A stretch of 64,000 nucleotides of DNA from Hoylesella pleuritidis JCM 14110 (GCF_000613725.1 NZ_BAJN01000001.1:248001-312000); one strand, 5' to 3'. Positions 7,943-18,020 are shown, numbered from the stretch's first letter. Made by a program: numbers and translations. Notes: generated by a model not told the origin, from the letters alone.

Positions 7943-9544
7943 ATGAAACAGACTAAAATGATAGATATAAAAAGAGCACTGTTATTGCTCGGATTTATAG
8001 CTGCATTATGCGGATGTCAAGACCGGGTACAGAGCAAACTTGAAAAAATCGACTCGCTACTGACACAAGACAATGTAGATGCTGCTTATATGTATCTGCA
8101 TACCTTACCGCCTATCCTCCCCGAAAATAAGCGGGATATAGCTTATTACACACTATTGAAAACGGAGATTCTCTATCGGAAGCAACTTCCTATTACCAAC
8201 GATTCCATTGATTACCCGATGTTCTATTATGAACAGAAAGGACCGAAAGATAAATTAGCACGCGCCTATTATTATAAAGGTGTAATACAGTTCTTTTACC
8301 GAAATAATACTCTGAATGCCATCACGCTCTTGAAAAAGGCAGAAAATGCTGCTCGAGGACAGCATGATCCAGTGCTCTTACATAAGATTTATTCAACAAT
8401 CTGTTATGTAAACCTGATCAGTAAGAATTATGCCACTGCTCTCGTCTATGCCAAACAAGCCCGTAACTTAGGATATAAGGCAAGAAACAAAATGTGGATT
8501 GCATACAGTCTCACCTATACAGCCAATGCTTACAGCGGTTTAGAAGAGCCTGACAGCAACTTGAAATACCTGTTGAAAAGTTTGGAATATTATCAGTATT
8601 TAAGCCGTGAGAACCAATCGGTTTTATTAGCTAATATCGGAGACGCTTATAATCAAAAGAAAGACTCGGTAAAAGCTACTGCCTATATTCTCAAAGCGCT
8701 GAAAGAACGCCCTGACAATTACACTTATGCCATTCTGACCGATCTCTACATTCAACGGGGCGAAAATGATAAAGCCTATGAGCTACTGCTCAAAGCACTT
8801 GATAGTCCTGATATTTATACACGAGAAAAAGCCCTTTATAATCTATTTCAATTAAAACAAAAAACGGGAGATTATAAAGAGGCTGTAAAAATAGCCGATA
8901 CATTACTGACATTTAAGGATAAGCAACAAAAAGAATGGCAACAGAACAACATTTATGAAATCCAAAACCGATATGATAAAGAAGAAGGTGAAAAACGAAT
9001 CCGTACTTATAAACTTTATACGGGAAGTCTCATCATCATCTTTATTCTCATAATTGTTACATTCGTGCTCTATCATAAATATAAGGTTACGAAAGCCAGA
9101 CGTAATTTACTGCAAAAACACCTGCTCCTTAACGAATACAGTGGCAGACTCGACGAAATGCAACATTCACAATCTGTAACCCATAAAGAACTGACTGCCT
9201 TGCGGCAAAGGGTGAACAACCTGAAAGACAAAGAGGTTCAGGTGCTCAGTAATGGCAAATTACTCTATGAAAGTATTACACAAAATCGAAACACCGTACA
9301 TTGGAGTAACCAAGACTTTTTGGATTTCTTAGAATACTTCAAGTTCATAGATTCTCCTTACATTACCCAACTTGATGAGATTTATAATAATCTCTCTCCA
9401 CGCCAATATCTATTCCTTATAGCCATCGGACGTATGAACAAAAGCGAGACTGAGGTAGGAACGATTCTTGCCATCAGTCCGAGTAGTGTACGTTCTATCA
9501 AGAGTCGCATCAAAAACAAGCGAATAAAAAAAGAAGGAAGATGA
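7943..9544 (+). CDS. Membrane-anchored TPR protein with C-terminal HTH (putative transcriptional regulator)
   Basis: A 533-residue protein of a Bacteroidetes-specific architecture. Seen: N-terminal lipoprotein-like signal (FIAALCGCQ, Cys 25), several tetratricopeptide-type helices from about 30 to 330, one transmembrane helix at about 356-377 (LYTGSLIIIFILIIVTFVLYH), a coiled coil at about 380-430, and a LuxR/GerE-like helix-turn-helix at the C-terminus (LSPRQYLFLIAIGRMNKSETEVG and VRSIKSRIKNK, quoted in part). Inference: senses a signal outside the cytoplasm through the TPR domain and controls transcription from the inner side of the membrane. It is divergent from the SusCD operon across an 880-bp regulatory region, which makes that operon a plausible target. 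Function unproven. Confidence 0.8.
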   Translation: MKQTKMIDIKRALLLLGFIAALCGCQDRVQSKLEKIDSLLTQDNVDAAYMYLHTLPPILPENKRDIAYYTLLKTEILYRKQLPITNDSIDYPMFYYEQKGPKDKLARAYYYKGVIQFFYRNNTLNAITLLKKAENAARGQHDPVLLHKIYSTICYVNLISKNYATALVYAKQARNLGYKARNKMWIAYSLTYTANAYSGLEEPDSNLKYLLKSLEYYQYLSRENQSVLLANIGDAYNQKKDSVKATAYILKALKERPDNYTYAILTDLYIQRGENDKAYELLLKALDSPDIYTREKALYNLFQLKQKTGDYKEAVKIADTLLTFKDKQQKEWQQNNIYEIQNRYDKEEGEKRIRTYKLYTGSLIIIFILIIVTFVLYHKYKVTKARRNLLQKHLLLNEYSGRLDEMQHSQSVTHKELTALRQRVNNLKDKEVQVLSNGKLLYESITQNRNTVHWSNQDFLDFLEYFKFIDSPYITQLDEIYNNLSPRQYLFLIAIGRMNKSETEVGTILAISPSSVRSIKSRIKNKRIKKEGR

Positions 9545-9664
9545 TAAGTTTTGCATTCTACACAAGAAAGACTCTTATATCATCTTTTCAAAAGATACAG
9601 AAACAATCAAATCATTTAAAGTGTAAAAGAGAAAATTATCCTTCTAACATTCTCAACTAAATAT

Positions 9665-9695
9665 TTTGTATTGTGTCCGATTTACAGTACATTTG
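9665..9695 (+). promoter_or_regulatory. Promoter of ftsK
   Basis: TTTG (9665-9668), 19-bp spacer, TACATTTG (9688-9695). Transcription would start near 9701. This lies downstream of the possible upstream ATG at 9666, so that longer start cannot be used from this promoter and the ATG at 9723 is preferred. Confidence 0.65.
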
Positions 9696-9722
9696 CACTC
9701 GGATTTCATAAAACAACAATCA

Positions 9723-12167
9723 ATGGCAAGAAAAAAAGCTGAACGCAAGCCGAAAAGCCTCGGAGAAGCGGTCGGACTCAAAAATATCTTCAATAATGAG
9801 AAGTCTGATTTCCTTTTGGGTATCATCCTCTTGTTCGTTGCTGTCTATTTGATCATTGCGATGGTATCATACCTTAAAACCGGACAAGCAGACCAAAGTA
9901 TTTTGGAAAATATGCGACCGGGCGAATGGCTTAACCAAGACCGGCAATTCATCAATTATTGTGGTTCGGTTGGGGCGATACTATCTTATGAACTGATCAC
10001 CATCAATTTCGGTCTTCCCTCATTTCTTATTCCTGCTTTTATCATCTTGGTGAGTCTCCGCCTGATGAATGCTTACCAAGTAAATCTATGGAAATGGTTT
10101 TTCGGAATGGCGCTCGTAATGATTTGGAGTTCTGTTACTTTAGCCAAGTTTCTATCGCCATTGATGGGTGACCAAGTGTTTAATCCAGGCGGAAATCACG
10201 GCCTTTTCTGCGTGCAACAATTAGAAAACATCGTCGGACCACCAGGATTGACAGCTTTGCTCCTTTTTGTCGCATTGGCATTCCTTACGTACCTCAGTGC
10301 CGAAACAATCACGGTGATTCGTAAGGCACTTAATCCGGTGAAGTATATGACATCGAAAATCAAGATGACTGTCACCAATAATCTCACTAAGAACGAATCG
10401 AGTGAGGAAACGACTACGGTGCAAGAATCTGCCGATGAAGTGCCAATAGCACCTCAACCGGCAATAGACCTGTCGACATCTGTCAACGCCACCGAGAACA
10501 TTACAGGGCAACCTATTGCCGTGCAAGTGTCTCATCCCCTACCGGCAGGTAATGATGAGGCGGGACATTTCACCGTAGAAGTACCCAAAGGTGAAGATGT
10601 TGCAGGCAGCAATACACTCACTGCCGAAGAGATATTGAGCACACCAATCAATCCACGAGAACCTTTTCTCAGCTATAAATTCCCTACACTCGACCTTCTT
10701 AAAAAGTACGACAACGATGGGAAACCCGAAGTGGATATGGAAGAGATTCGCAGTAATAACCAGCGTATTGTCGAGGTACTGAATAGTTTTGGTGTGCAGA
10801 TTCGTGAAATCAAAGCCACTGTCGGACCAACCATTACCCTTTATGAGATTACCCCGGCCGAAGGCGTTCGCATCAACAAGATTCGCAATCTCGAAGATGA
10901 CATAGCTTTGAGTCTTGCCGCACTTGGAATCCGAATCATTGCCCCGATTCCCGGCAAAGGAACGATCGGTATCGAAGTACCCAATAAAAAGCCGAACATC
11001 GTTTCGATGGAGAGCATTCTCAATTCGAAGAAGTTCAAGGAGACTAAAATGGACTTGCCCATCGCGCTCGGAAAAACCATTACCAATGAGGTTTATATGG
11101 CCGATCTGACTAAGATTCCGCATCTTTTAGTAGCCGGAGCCACAGGACAAGGTAAGTCGGTGGGTCTCAACGCCATCATCACTTCCTTGCTTTACAAGAA
11201 GCATCCCAATGAGATGAAGCTCGTTTTGATCGATCCGAAAAAGGTAGAATTCAGTATTTATTCGCCGATAGCAAGTCATTTTATGGCCACACTGCCTGAG
11301 AATGAAAATGAACCCATCATTACCGATGTCACCAAGGTGGTGCGTACACTCAACTCTTTGTGCAAACTGATGGACACTCGCTATGATTTGCTGAAAATGG
11401 CAAGCGCCCGCAATATCAAAGAATATAACGAAAAGTTTGTCAATCACAGGCTCGATTTGACACGCGGACACAACTATATGCCCTACATTGTGGTCGTTAT
11501 CGACGAGTTCGGCGACCTAATTATGACGGCCGGAAAAGAAATCGAAATGCCGATTGCACGTATCGCCCAACTCGCACGAGCCGTAGGCATCCATATGGTT
11601 ATTGCAACCCAGCGTCCTACAACTACCATTATCACGGGTAATATCAAAGCGAACTTCCCTGGACGAATGGCTTTCAAAGTGAGTGCACAAATCGATTCGC
11701 GTACTATTCTCGACCGTTCTGGTGCCAACCAGCTCATTGGTCGTGGCGATATGTTGATTCTTGTCGGCAACGAACCGGTGCGTGTGCAATGTGCTTTTGT
11801 CGACACACCTGAGGTAGAACGTATCAACGACTATATCGTTTCACAGCCGGGACCGGTTGATCCATTAGAACTTCCCGAACCTTCAATCGATGAAAGTGAA
11901 GGCGGATTCAGCGGCGGAGGTGCTGACCTGCATAGTCTCGATCCTTATTTTGAAGAAGCAGCCCACACCATTGTACTCTCTCAATCAGGCTCTACAAGTA
12001 TGATTCAACGTCGATTCTCCATTGGTTATAATCGTGCCGGTCGTTTGATGGATCAGCTCGAAGCTGCCGGCATTGTCGGACAAGCACAGGGCGCAAAGCC
12101 ACGTGATGTACTCATTACCGATGAAAACTCGCTCAATACATTGCTGGCACAACTGAATTGTAGATGA
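9723..12167 (+). CDS. ftsK: DNA translocase FtsK/SpoIIIE
   Basis: Septum-located, ATP-driven DNA pump that clears the chromosome terminus and helps resolve dimers at division. With the start at 9723 it has 814 residues, usual for Bacteroidetes. Seen: about four to five membrane helices in residues 25-200, a short Thr/Glu-rich linker (about 225-300), the RecA-like motor with Walker A (GATGQGKS, about 470-478) and Walker B (VVVIDEFGDLI, about 589-599), and a C-terminal gamma winged-helix domain (about 745-814) that reads KOPS-type DNA signals (IQRRFSIGYNRAGRLMDQLE in part). It leads an apparent series with a LolA-like gene and a DUF5687 gene. Intact. Confidence 0.96.
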   Translation: MARKKAERKPKSLGEAVGLKNIFNNEKSDFLLGIILLFVAVYLIIAMVSYLKTGQADQSILENMRPGEWLNQDRQFINYCGSVGAILSYELITINFGLPSFLIPAFIILVSLRLMNAYQVNLWKWFFGMALVMIWSSVTLAKFLSPLMGDQVFNPGGNHGLFCVQQLENIVGPPGLTALLLFVALAFLTYLSAETITVIRKALNPVKYMTSKIKMTVTNNLTKNESSEETTTVQESADEVPIAPQPAIDLSTSVNATENITGQPIAVQVSHPLPAGNDEAGHFTVEVPKGEDVAGSNTLTAEEILSTPINPREPFLSYKFPTLDLLKKYDNDGKPEVDMEEIRSNNQRIVEVLNSFGVQIREIKATVGPTITLYEITPAEGVRINKIRNLEDDIALSLAALGIRIIAPIPGKGTIGIEVPNKKPNIVSMESILNSKKFKETKMDLPIALGKTITNEVYMADLTKIPHLLVAGATGQGKSVGLNAIITSLLYKKHPNEMKLVLIDPKKVEFSIYSPIASHFMATLPENENEPIITDVTKVVRTLNSLCKLMDTRYDLLKMASARNIKEYNEKFVNHRLDLTRGHNYMPYIVVVIDEFGDLIMTAGKEIEMPIARIAQLARAVGIHMVIATQRPTTTIITGNIKANFPGRMAFKVSAQIDSRTILDRSGANQLIGRGDMLILVGNEPVRVQCAFVDTPEVERINDYIVSQPGPVDPLELPEPSIDESEGGFSGGGADLHSLDPYFEEAAHTIVLSQSGSTSMIQRRFSIGYNRAGRLMDQLEAAGIVGQAQGAKPRDVLITDENSLNTLLAQLNCR

Positions 12168-12240
12168 AAAATGAAAGGATAAGAGATGAAAGATAAGTAC
12201 AAAGAGACTCATAAACTCTCCCACAAACTCAAAATTTACG

Positions 12241-12304
12241 AACTTATCAACTTAAAAACTTATAAACTCACAAACTCAGCAACTTAAAAATATAAGAACT
12301 CAAT
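12241..12304. repeat. Tandem octamer array AACTYNNN (8 units)
   Basis: Eight consecutive 8-bp units, seven beginning AACTT or AACTC and one degenerate (AATATAAG), fill the gap right up to the start codon of the LolA-like gene. Related AACTC words occur just before it (12214, 12226) with irregular spacing. The same unit recurs at 27346-27390. The array would form the ribosome-loading region of the next gene. Confidence 0.7.
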
Positions 12305-12919
12305 ATGAAACGAATAATTTTATTATCAATATTCCTCTCACTTGTTGCATTTGCGAACATCAATGCACAAAATGCAGGCCAAGCTCGTGCTATATTAGAC
12401 CAGACAGCAAGTGTCATCGGGCACAAAGGAGGAGCCCGCGCCACGTTTAAAATGGCTGGCTCGAAGTTTGGAAACATCTCTGGAAATATTGCCATTAAAG
12501 GTAATAAGTTTTATGCCAATACGCCGAAAGCTATCGTTTGGTATAATGGAAAGACGCAATGGACTTATATGCGCGCCACCAATGAGGTGAATATCTCTAC
12601 CCCCGATGAAACCAAACAAGCAGCAATGAATCCCTACACTTTCATCAATATTTATCGAAAGGGCTATGATATGGGTGTCAAATCCGTCGGAAAGAGTTAT
12701 CAGATGCATCTCGTTGCACAAAATAAGAGCCGCGGAATACAGGAATTCTACATCTCAGTCGACAAAAACACGTATGTGCCTAACCAAATCAAGATTCACC
12801 AATCAGGTGGTTGGACTACGATAGATATTAGTAATTTCCAAACGAAGAACCTGAATGACAATGTCTTTACTTTCCCTTCCAAAGACTATCCGTCGGCAGA
12901 AATCATCGATCTTAGATAA
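12305..12919 (+). CDS. LolA-like outer-membrane lipoprotein carrier protein
   Basis: A 204-residue periplasmic protein with a signal peptide cleaved near NINAQ (residues 17-21). The body has the LolA pattern: an early helix (AGQARAILDQTASVI), then antiparallel strands with KGNKFYANTPKAIVWYNGKTQWTY (quoted in part: KFYANTPKAIVWYNG) and a late WTTIDISNF segment. The family shuttles lipoproteins from the inner to the outer membrane; the Bacteroidetes members downstream of ftsK are divergent and their cargo role is inferred. Start is fixed by the signal peptide. It ends 3 bp before the next gene. Confidence 0.82.
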   Translation: MKRIILLSIFLSLVAFANINAQNAGQARAILDQTASVIGHKGGARATFKMAGSKFGNISGNIAIKGNKFYANTPKAIVWYNGKTQWTYMRATNEVNISTPDETKQAAMNPYTFINIYRKGYDMGVKSVGKSYQMHLVAQNKSRGIQEFYISVDKNTYVPNQIKIHQSGGWTTIDISNFQTKNLNDNVFTFPSKDYPSAEIIDLR

Positions 12920-12922
12920 CCA

Positions 12923-14431
12923 ATGAATCGAATCGAACTCTTTAAAACTTTACGCCACCATAGACAATGGGCAGAGAAAAGAGCTATTACAGCCAGTCAA
13001 AATAAGACAGCCAAATACACATTTCTTATTCTCTCGGGGATTGTATTGATTTATTTGGTAGGTGCCGCACTGATGTTGGCTATGATAGCCAATAAAAGTC
13101 AGCAGTTCACAGCTATCGAACTGCTGATGGGAGTCAGTCCGTTCATCTTCGCCATCGACTTTCTAATGCGTTTTGTCAGCCAACAAACGCCTGCACAAAT
13201 CATCAAGCCTTATGTTCTGTTACCCATTCCCAAATATGCGTGTATCAATACTTTTTTAGCAACTTCACTGCTTACGTGGGGCAATCTGACATGGTTTGCC
13301 TTATTCCTTCCCTATTGTTTGATGTCTGTTGTATTCAGTTTCGGAATCGGACAAACCCTTGCCTTTCTTTTCCTCTTATGGATATTAATTCTCGCCAATA
13401 GCCAATGGTATCTCATTATAAGGACACTTCTCACCGATACTCAACTTTGGTGGCTACTCCCTATCGGTGTTTACGCACTCATTGCGACACCTATTTTTAT
13501 CGGCGAACACAGCGGATTTGAAAACTTTTGTACACTTTGGGCCAGAGTAGGAACTGCTATCCACGACGGCAATCCCTTACCTTTCCTCTTCGCCATTATT
13601 TTACTCACAGCATTGCTCGCCATCAATCAGCGACTGCAATACATCCACATTTGGCGCGAACTGTCACGAACCGAGCAGACGTATCTGCGGAGTGTAAGCG
13701 AATTTAAATTCTTAGAACGTTACGGAGAAATAGGAGAATACCTCAAACTCGAAATCAAAACCATTCTCCGTAACAAAACACCGCGTAAAAATTTCATCTC
13801 AGCAACTGGCATCGTATTGGGTTTCAGTTTGCTGATTACATTTACCAATACTTACGACGGTGCGCTTATGGAAACGTTCTGGTGTACTTACAATTTTTTG
13901 ATTTACGGTGCGATGATGGTCACCCGTATTATGTGTAATGAGGGAAATTATATCGATGTGCTGATGGTGAGGCGTGAGAATATCCTTTCTCTATTGCAAG
14001 CCAAGTATATTTTCTATTGTGCGATACTCTTACTACCTTTTATTCTAATGCTCCCCACAGTCTTTTCGGGTAAGTGGTCGCTTCTGATGCTCATTTCTTA
14101 CGGCGTTTTCACCGCCGGATTCCAATATTTTCTCCTCTTTCAGTTAGCCGTATATAACAAGGTGACAATACCTCTCAACACAAAGTTTATTACCCGTTCA
14201 GGCGTCGAAAACAATTATATGCAAGTGATTGCACAAGTCATTGCTTTCTCTATTCCCTTGATTTTGGTTTCACTCATTCAATCCGTTCTCAACGAAACAG
14301 CCGCTTATCTCATAATGTTCACCATTGGTATTGGCTTCATTCTTTCTCATCGCCTTTGGCTTCGCAATATTTACGGCCGACTGATGCGCCACCGTTACGA
14401 TAACATCGCATCTTTTCGGGCATCGCGATAA
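12923..14431 (+). CDS. DUF5687 family multi-pass membrane protein
   Basis: A 502-residue protein with about ten to twelve hydrophobic helices and a long cytoplasmic loop (about 230-285) between two membrane halves. It resembles the DUF5687 family, thought to be permease components of ABC transporters because members often sit beside an ATPase gene. No ATPase gene is present here, so its partner would be encoded elsewhere. Starts 3 bp after the LolA-like gene, indicating co-transcription. Substrate unknown. Confidence 0.75.
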   Translation: MNRIELFKTLRHHRQWAEKRAITASQNKTAKYTFLILSGIVLIYLVGAALMLAMIANKSQQFTAIELLMGVSPFIFAIDFLMRFVSQQTPAQIIKPYVLLPIPKYACINTFLATSLLTWGNLTWFALFLPYCLMSVVFSFGIGQTLAFLFLLWILILANSQWYLIIRTLLTDTQLWWLLPIGVYALIATPIFIGEHSGFENFCTLWARVGTAIHDGNPLPFLFAIILLTALLAINQRLQYIHIWRELSRTEQTYLRSVSEFKFLERYGEIGEYLKLEIKTILRNKTPRKNFISATGIVLGFSLLITFTNTYDGALMETFWCTYNFLIYGAMMVTRIMCNEGNYIDVLMVRRENILSLLQAKYIFYCAILLLPFILMLPTVFSGKWSLLMLISYGVFTAGFQYFLLFQLAVYNKVTIPLNTKFITRSGVENNYMQVIAQVIAFSIPLILVSLIQSVLNETAAYLIMFTIGIGFILSHRLWLRNIYGRLMRHRYDNIASFRASR

Positions 14432-14848
14432 CAACGATCTCACTCCCATTCAACACCATAAGGAGTTGTCAAAAGAATTCATAAAAAAGACCCTTGAATA
14501 CTGTCTTATTTTCAATTAAATGACTACTTGATCGAAATACGCGAATATTCGTAATTTTATAAAATGCGGATTATCAGATAATTAAGAATTACACGACATT
14601 TGAAATACGCTAAAGGTGCTATAAAAAAACATAATTGGGAACCCGAAAGATACTTTCAAAGGCTCCCATTTATCGTTTTCGGGATTCTTATTAACGGCTC
14701 CTCGCATTGATCAAGCCCCTAATGGATCCATCAAGACTTAAAATCCATCCTACAAATATATTTTATCATGCTAAAATGAAGTACCTCCTCAAAGCTCTTT
14801 TGTAAAAATTCTTCAAAGAAGACATCGACATCTTAACACACAAAAATA
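14432..14848. other. Convergent intergenic region, no gene seen
   Basis: 417 bp of AT-rich sequence between two genes that end toward each other. No coding frame is credible. It contains one hairpin (14636-14668) and no promoter-like pair that I would trust. Confidence 0.6.
14636..14668. terminator. Hairpin between DUF5687 and nadE gene ends
   Basis: TGGGA (14636-14640) pairs with TCCCA (14664-14668), and inside it GAAAG pairs with CTTTC around a 3-base loop. It is flanked by an A-rich stretch upstream and TTTATCGTTTTC downstream, so it may end transcription from the left gene. Not a perfect intrinsic terminator. Confidence 0.4.
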
Positions 14849-16816
14849 CTATAATGTTTCACATTCGGCCAACCAAACAGTAGCAGAAGCATCTGAGGGC
14901 ATACGCCAATCACCGCGAGGACTGAGACTTACGCTACCAACCTTGGGACCGTCGGGTAAACAAGAACGCTTGAATTGTTGATTGAAAAAGCGACGGACAA
15001 ATATTTTCAACCAGTGCTTTATCATATCATCACTATATGTTTTAGCCTCGGGATGGGTACCATCGAAAGCGCGGCGTGCCAGTAAATACAGTTTGGAAGG
15101 TCGGAATCCGAATCGAAGGAAATAATAAAGGAAAAAATCGTGCAACTCGTACGGTCCTACAAGATCTTCCGTTTTCTGTCTGATCGTACCGTTTTCATCG
15201 GCCGGAAGCAACTCGGGACTGATGGGCGTATCGATGATATCCATTAATATTGCCTTAGAAGAAGCATCCAGTTCGCTCTCAGCTACAAATTTCACCAAAT
15301 ATCGAATCAAAGTTTTAGGCACACCACCGTTCACACCATACATACTCATATGGTCGCCGTTATATGTAGCCCAGCCCAAAGCTAACTCTGAAAGATCACC
15401 CGTTCCGATAACAAGTGCACCTAACTCATTGCTCAAATCCATCAGAATCTGTGTACGTTCGCGCGCTTGGCAATTCTCATATGTGGTGTCGCGTTTGACA
15501 GGGTCGTGCCCGATGTCCCGAAAATGTTGGTTAACACTCGCTGTAATATTGATTTCTCGAATACTTATACCAAGGCTTTTCATCAAATTCAAGGCGTTGT
15601 CGTGCGTACGTTCCGTAGTACCGAACCCTGGCATTGTAACTCCGATAATACCCTTTCGGTCCATCTTTAACTTATCAAATGTTTTCACACAAACCAGCAG
15701 AGCCAACGTACTGTCAAGTCCTCCGCTGACACCGATAACCACAGTCTTACTCTTCGTATGCACCAATCGCTTAGCAAGCCCCGCTACCTGGATATTGAAT
15801 ATCTCATCGCAATCGTCCGCCATATCCGCCGATGACGGGATGAAAGGATGCGGGGCGATGCTACGCTCGAGCACAAAACTATGCGGTTGAGTTGCTTTAC
15901 AGTCAATAGTATGGATCGATAAGTGTGCATTCTGGATCGCAAATTTGATATTTCGTTGTGCATTGACAAATGTCGAGTTGTTACGGCGCTCACTTCTCAA
16001 CCGCTCAATATCTATCTGAGCGATGCTCATTTGAGGTTCGAAAGAGAACCGTTCACCTTCGCCAATCAGTCGGCCGTTTCCATAAATCAATGCATTTCCA
16101 CCGTAAACAACGTCCTGTGTACTCTCGCCGAAACCGCAACCGCTATACACATAACCTGCCATTGTGCGTGCACTCTGTTGTGCCAAAAGCGTTTTCAGAT
16201 ATTGATGTTTACCTGTCAATTCATTGCTTGCCGACAAATTAAAAATCAAATCAGCACCCGCGAGAACAAGCTGATTACTCGGTGGTGTCGGTGCCCACAC
16301 GTCTTCGCAAATCTCAATACCAAATATGGCACCGTCGCACGTGCGGAACAGCTGCGGATCAGACGTAATCATAACCTGCGAACCGGCATAACGTATTACA
16401 GATGTACGCAGATCTTGTGAAGAAGCAAACCATCGTTTCTCGTAAAATTCGTTATAATTTGGCAAATAAGTCTTGGGTACTAAGCCCAAAAGTTGACCTT
16501 GCTGAATCACTGCTGCACAATTAAGCAGCAGATCACCCACCGCTATCGGAAGTCCGAGAATAACCACCACATCGAGCTTTCGCGTGAAATCAAGAAGCAA
16601 CATCAATGCATTCTCGGCCGAATCGAGCAACATACTCTGATGGAACAGGTCTTGACAAGAATAGCCAGTGATGGAAAGCTCGGGAAAAACAACAATTTCC
16701 ACATCCCGCTTTTCTGCCTGCTCGACAAGCGACATAATCTGTTCGGTATTATATTTACAGTCTCCTACCCTTACCAAAGGTATGGCCGAAGCGACCTTTA
16801 TGAATCCTTGTTTCAT
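14849..16816 (-). CDS. nadE: Glutamine-dependent NAD+ synthetase
   Basis: Catalyses the last step of NAD synthesis: deamido-NAD + glutamine + ATP to NAD. About 655 residues in two domains. N-terminal nitrilase-type glutaminase with the Glu of FPELSITGY (Glu 46), a Lys near PKTYLPNYNEFYEKRWF (quoted in part: KTYLPNYNEFYEKRW) and the Cys of GIEICEDVW (about 180). C-terminal synthetase with the ATP-pyrophosphatase P-loop SGGLDSTLAL (about 361) and GTGDLSELALGW. I chose the ATG at 16816 because it leaves 7 bp after the Smr gene; the longer start at 16876 would overlap that gene by 53 bp and add a non-conserved tail. Last gene of the long minus-strand series. Confidence 0.95.
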   Translation of the reverse strand: MKQGFIKVASAIPLVRVGDCKYNTEQIMSLVEQAEKRDVEIVVFPELSITGYSCQDLFHQSMLLDSAENALMLLLDFTRKLDVVVILGLPIAVGDLLLNCAAVIQQGQLLGLVPKTYLPNYNEFYEKRWFASSQDLRTSVIRYAGSQVMITSDPQLFRTCDGAIFGIEICEDVWAPTPPSNQLVLAGADLIFNLSASNELTGKHQYLKTLLAQQSARTMAGYVYSGCGFGESTQDVVYGGNALIYGNGRLIGEGERFSFEPQMSIAQIDIERLRSERRNNSTFVNAQRNIKFAIQNAHLSIHTIDCKATQPHSFVLERSIAPHPFIPSSADMADDCDEIFNIQVAGLAKRLVHTKSKTVVIGVSGGLDSTLALLVCVKTFDKLKMDRKGIIGVTMPGFGTTERTHDNALNLMKSLGISIREINITASVNQHFRDIGHDPVKRDTTYENCQARERTQILMDLSNELGALVIGTGDLSELALGWATYNGDHMSMYGVNGGVPKTLIRYLVKFVAESELDASSKAILMDIIDTPISPELLPADENGTIRQKTEDLVGPYELHDFFLYYFLRFGFRPSKLYLLARRAFDGTHPEAKTYSDDMIKHWLKIFVRRFFNQQFKRSCLPDGPKVGSVSLSPRGDWRMPSDASATVWLAECETL

Positions 16817-16823
16817 CGCATTT

Positions 16824-18005
16824 TTATTTGATTGTGACTTGTGTTGCACCATAACCATATTCTTGGAAACTGGCATCCTGGTACGAATAGCTTTTATAAC
16901 GATATCTTAAATCATTGACAATGGCCCGCCGTAACACGCCCTCCCCCTTACCGTGAATGAAAACGATACGCTGGCCCTTGTGCTTCGCATTGGCTGCCAA
17001 CGTATCGCGGAACATCTGCAATTGGTAATTGAGAATATCTCCTGCTGTCATTCCAGCAGTAGTTTCTAAGATTTCACTGGCGTGGAGATCCACAACAATG
17101 ATATCTTCGTCACCTTTCCGCTTTGTAATAAACGGATTCCCACGATGCTTACGATCGGCATACCGAGGTAGATAAGAATCCTGATGGTTCGATTGTTCGA
17201 TAGAAGCCGTCGACTGATACATCTCTGCTTTCAATTTCTTTGCATCGATCACCAAGGGTCGCGAAGGCTTATCGTGCTCCACAATTGTATAGAGTAAAGC
17301 CGGTGTTTCAAAGAAATCATTCGGCTGAAAAGTGTGGAGCTTATAAAATTTAACTGGATCTAATCGAAATTGTACATCTATCGTAGGTTTCAATATGAAT
17401 GCTTTTGTGCGTTTATAAGCCAAGATCTGTACGGCAATGTGTTGCATTTCATTCAGAGATTCACGACCGAACTCTTCGATATAAAGTTTCGTATTAGGTT
17501 CTACTTCACCCGTAGCACGCAGCGACCAATTGGCTCCCTCGGCAACGAGATAGGTGTAATGGAGATAGTAATTGCTGTCATTGACAAAATAAGTCTCAAA
17601 CCGTGTGTCGGTCATTTCCTTGATATTGACAGGTACAAAGGCTAAATAGGCAGAAAGTTGGTTACCTCCCTTGCGTTCTTCTATGGGCTTACGGAAAGTA
17701 AATTCTCTGTCGGCAGGCTCGTCATCAAATTCTTCTTCGGGTAGTTTTTCATCCATTCCCGCTTTTAACTTGGCCTTAATCGAACGACCGTCTGTAAATT
17801 CTTGCGATGACTTTGCCAACTTATCACTGACAATTCGAGACGTACTGTAATCATCATTCTCCACGACCACCACATCCGTTATGGCAGTCGGAATCTGAAA
17901 ACCGTCGTCATCTTCTACTAAAACAATGCTGTTCCCTTGGAAGCCGGCAACTTTTCCGCCACCCGTTTCGCTGAGAAATCTCACCTTATCGCCTATTTTC
18001 ATCAT
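16824..18005 (-). CDS. DUF2027/Smr-domain protein (MutS2-like C-terminus)
   Basis: A 393-residue protein. N-terminal small beta domain with IGDKVRFLSETGGGKVAGF (DUF2027-type, KOW/Tudor-like), a central beta-sandwich region, and a C-terminal Smr domain (about 310-393) with the DLHASEIL and IVFIHGKGEGVLR motifs, which in Smr endonucleases bind and nick DNA or RNA. It lacks the MutS2 ATPase. A role in branched DNA or ribosome-associated nucleic acid processing is possible but not shown by sequence. Two ATGs in tandem at the start; either may be used. Confidence 0.85.
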   Translation of the reverse strand: MMKIGDKVRFLSETGGGKVAGFQGNSIVLVEDDDGFQIPTAITDVVVVENDDYSTSRIVSDKLAKSSQEFTDGRSIKAKLKAGMDEKLPEEEFDDEPADREFTFRKPIEERKGGNQLSAYLAFVPVNIKEMTDTRFETYFVNDSNYYLHYTYLVAEGANWSLRATGEVEPNTKLYIEEFGRESLNEMQHIAVQILAYKRTKAFILKPTIDVQFRLDPVKFYKLHTFQPNDFFETPALLYTIVEHDKPSRPLVIDAKKLKAEMYQSTASIEQSNHQDSYLPRYADRKHRGNPFITKRKGDEDIIVVDLHASEILETTAGMTAGDILNYQLQMFRDTLAANAKHKGQRIVFIHGKGEGVLRRAIVNDLRYRYKSYSYQDASFQEYGYGATQVTIK

Positions 18006-18020
18006 ACTGTTTCCTCGTGT

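Noticed and set aside
10539..11123. 194-codon minus-strand frame opposite ftsK
   Set aside because: Antisense shadow of the motor domain; no own signals.
15222..15890. 222-codon plus-strand frame opposite nadE
   Set aside because: Antisense shadow of a clearly conserved gene.
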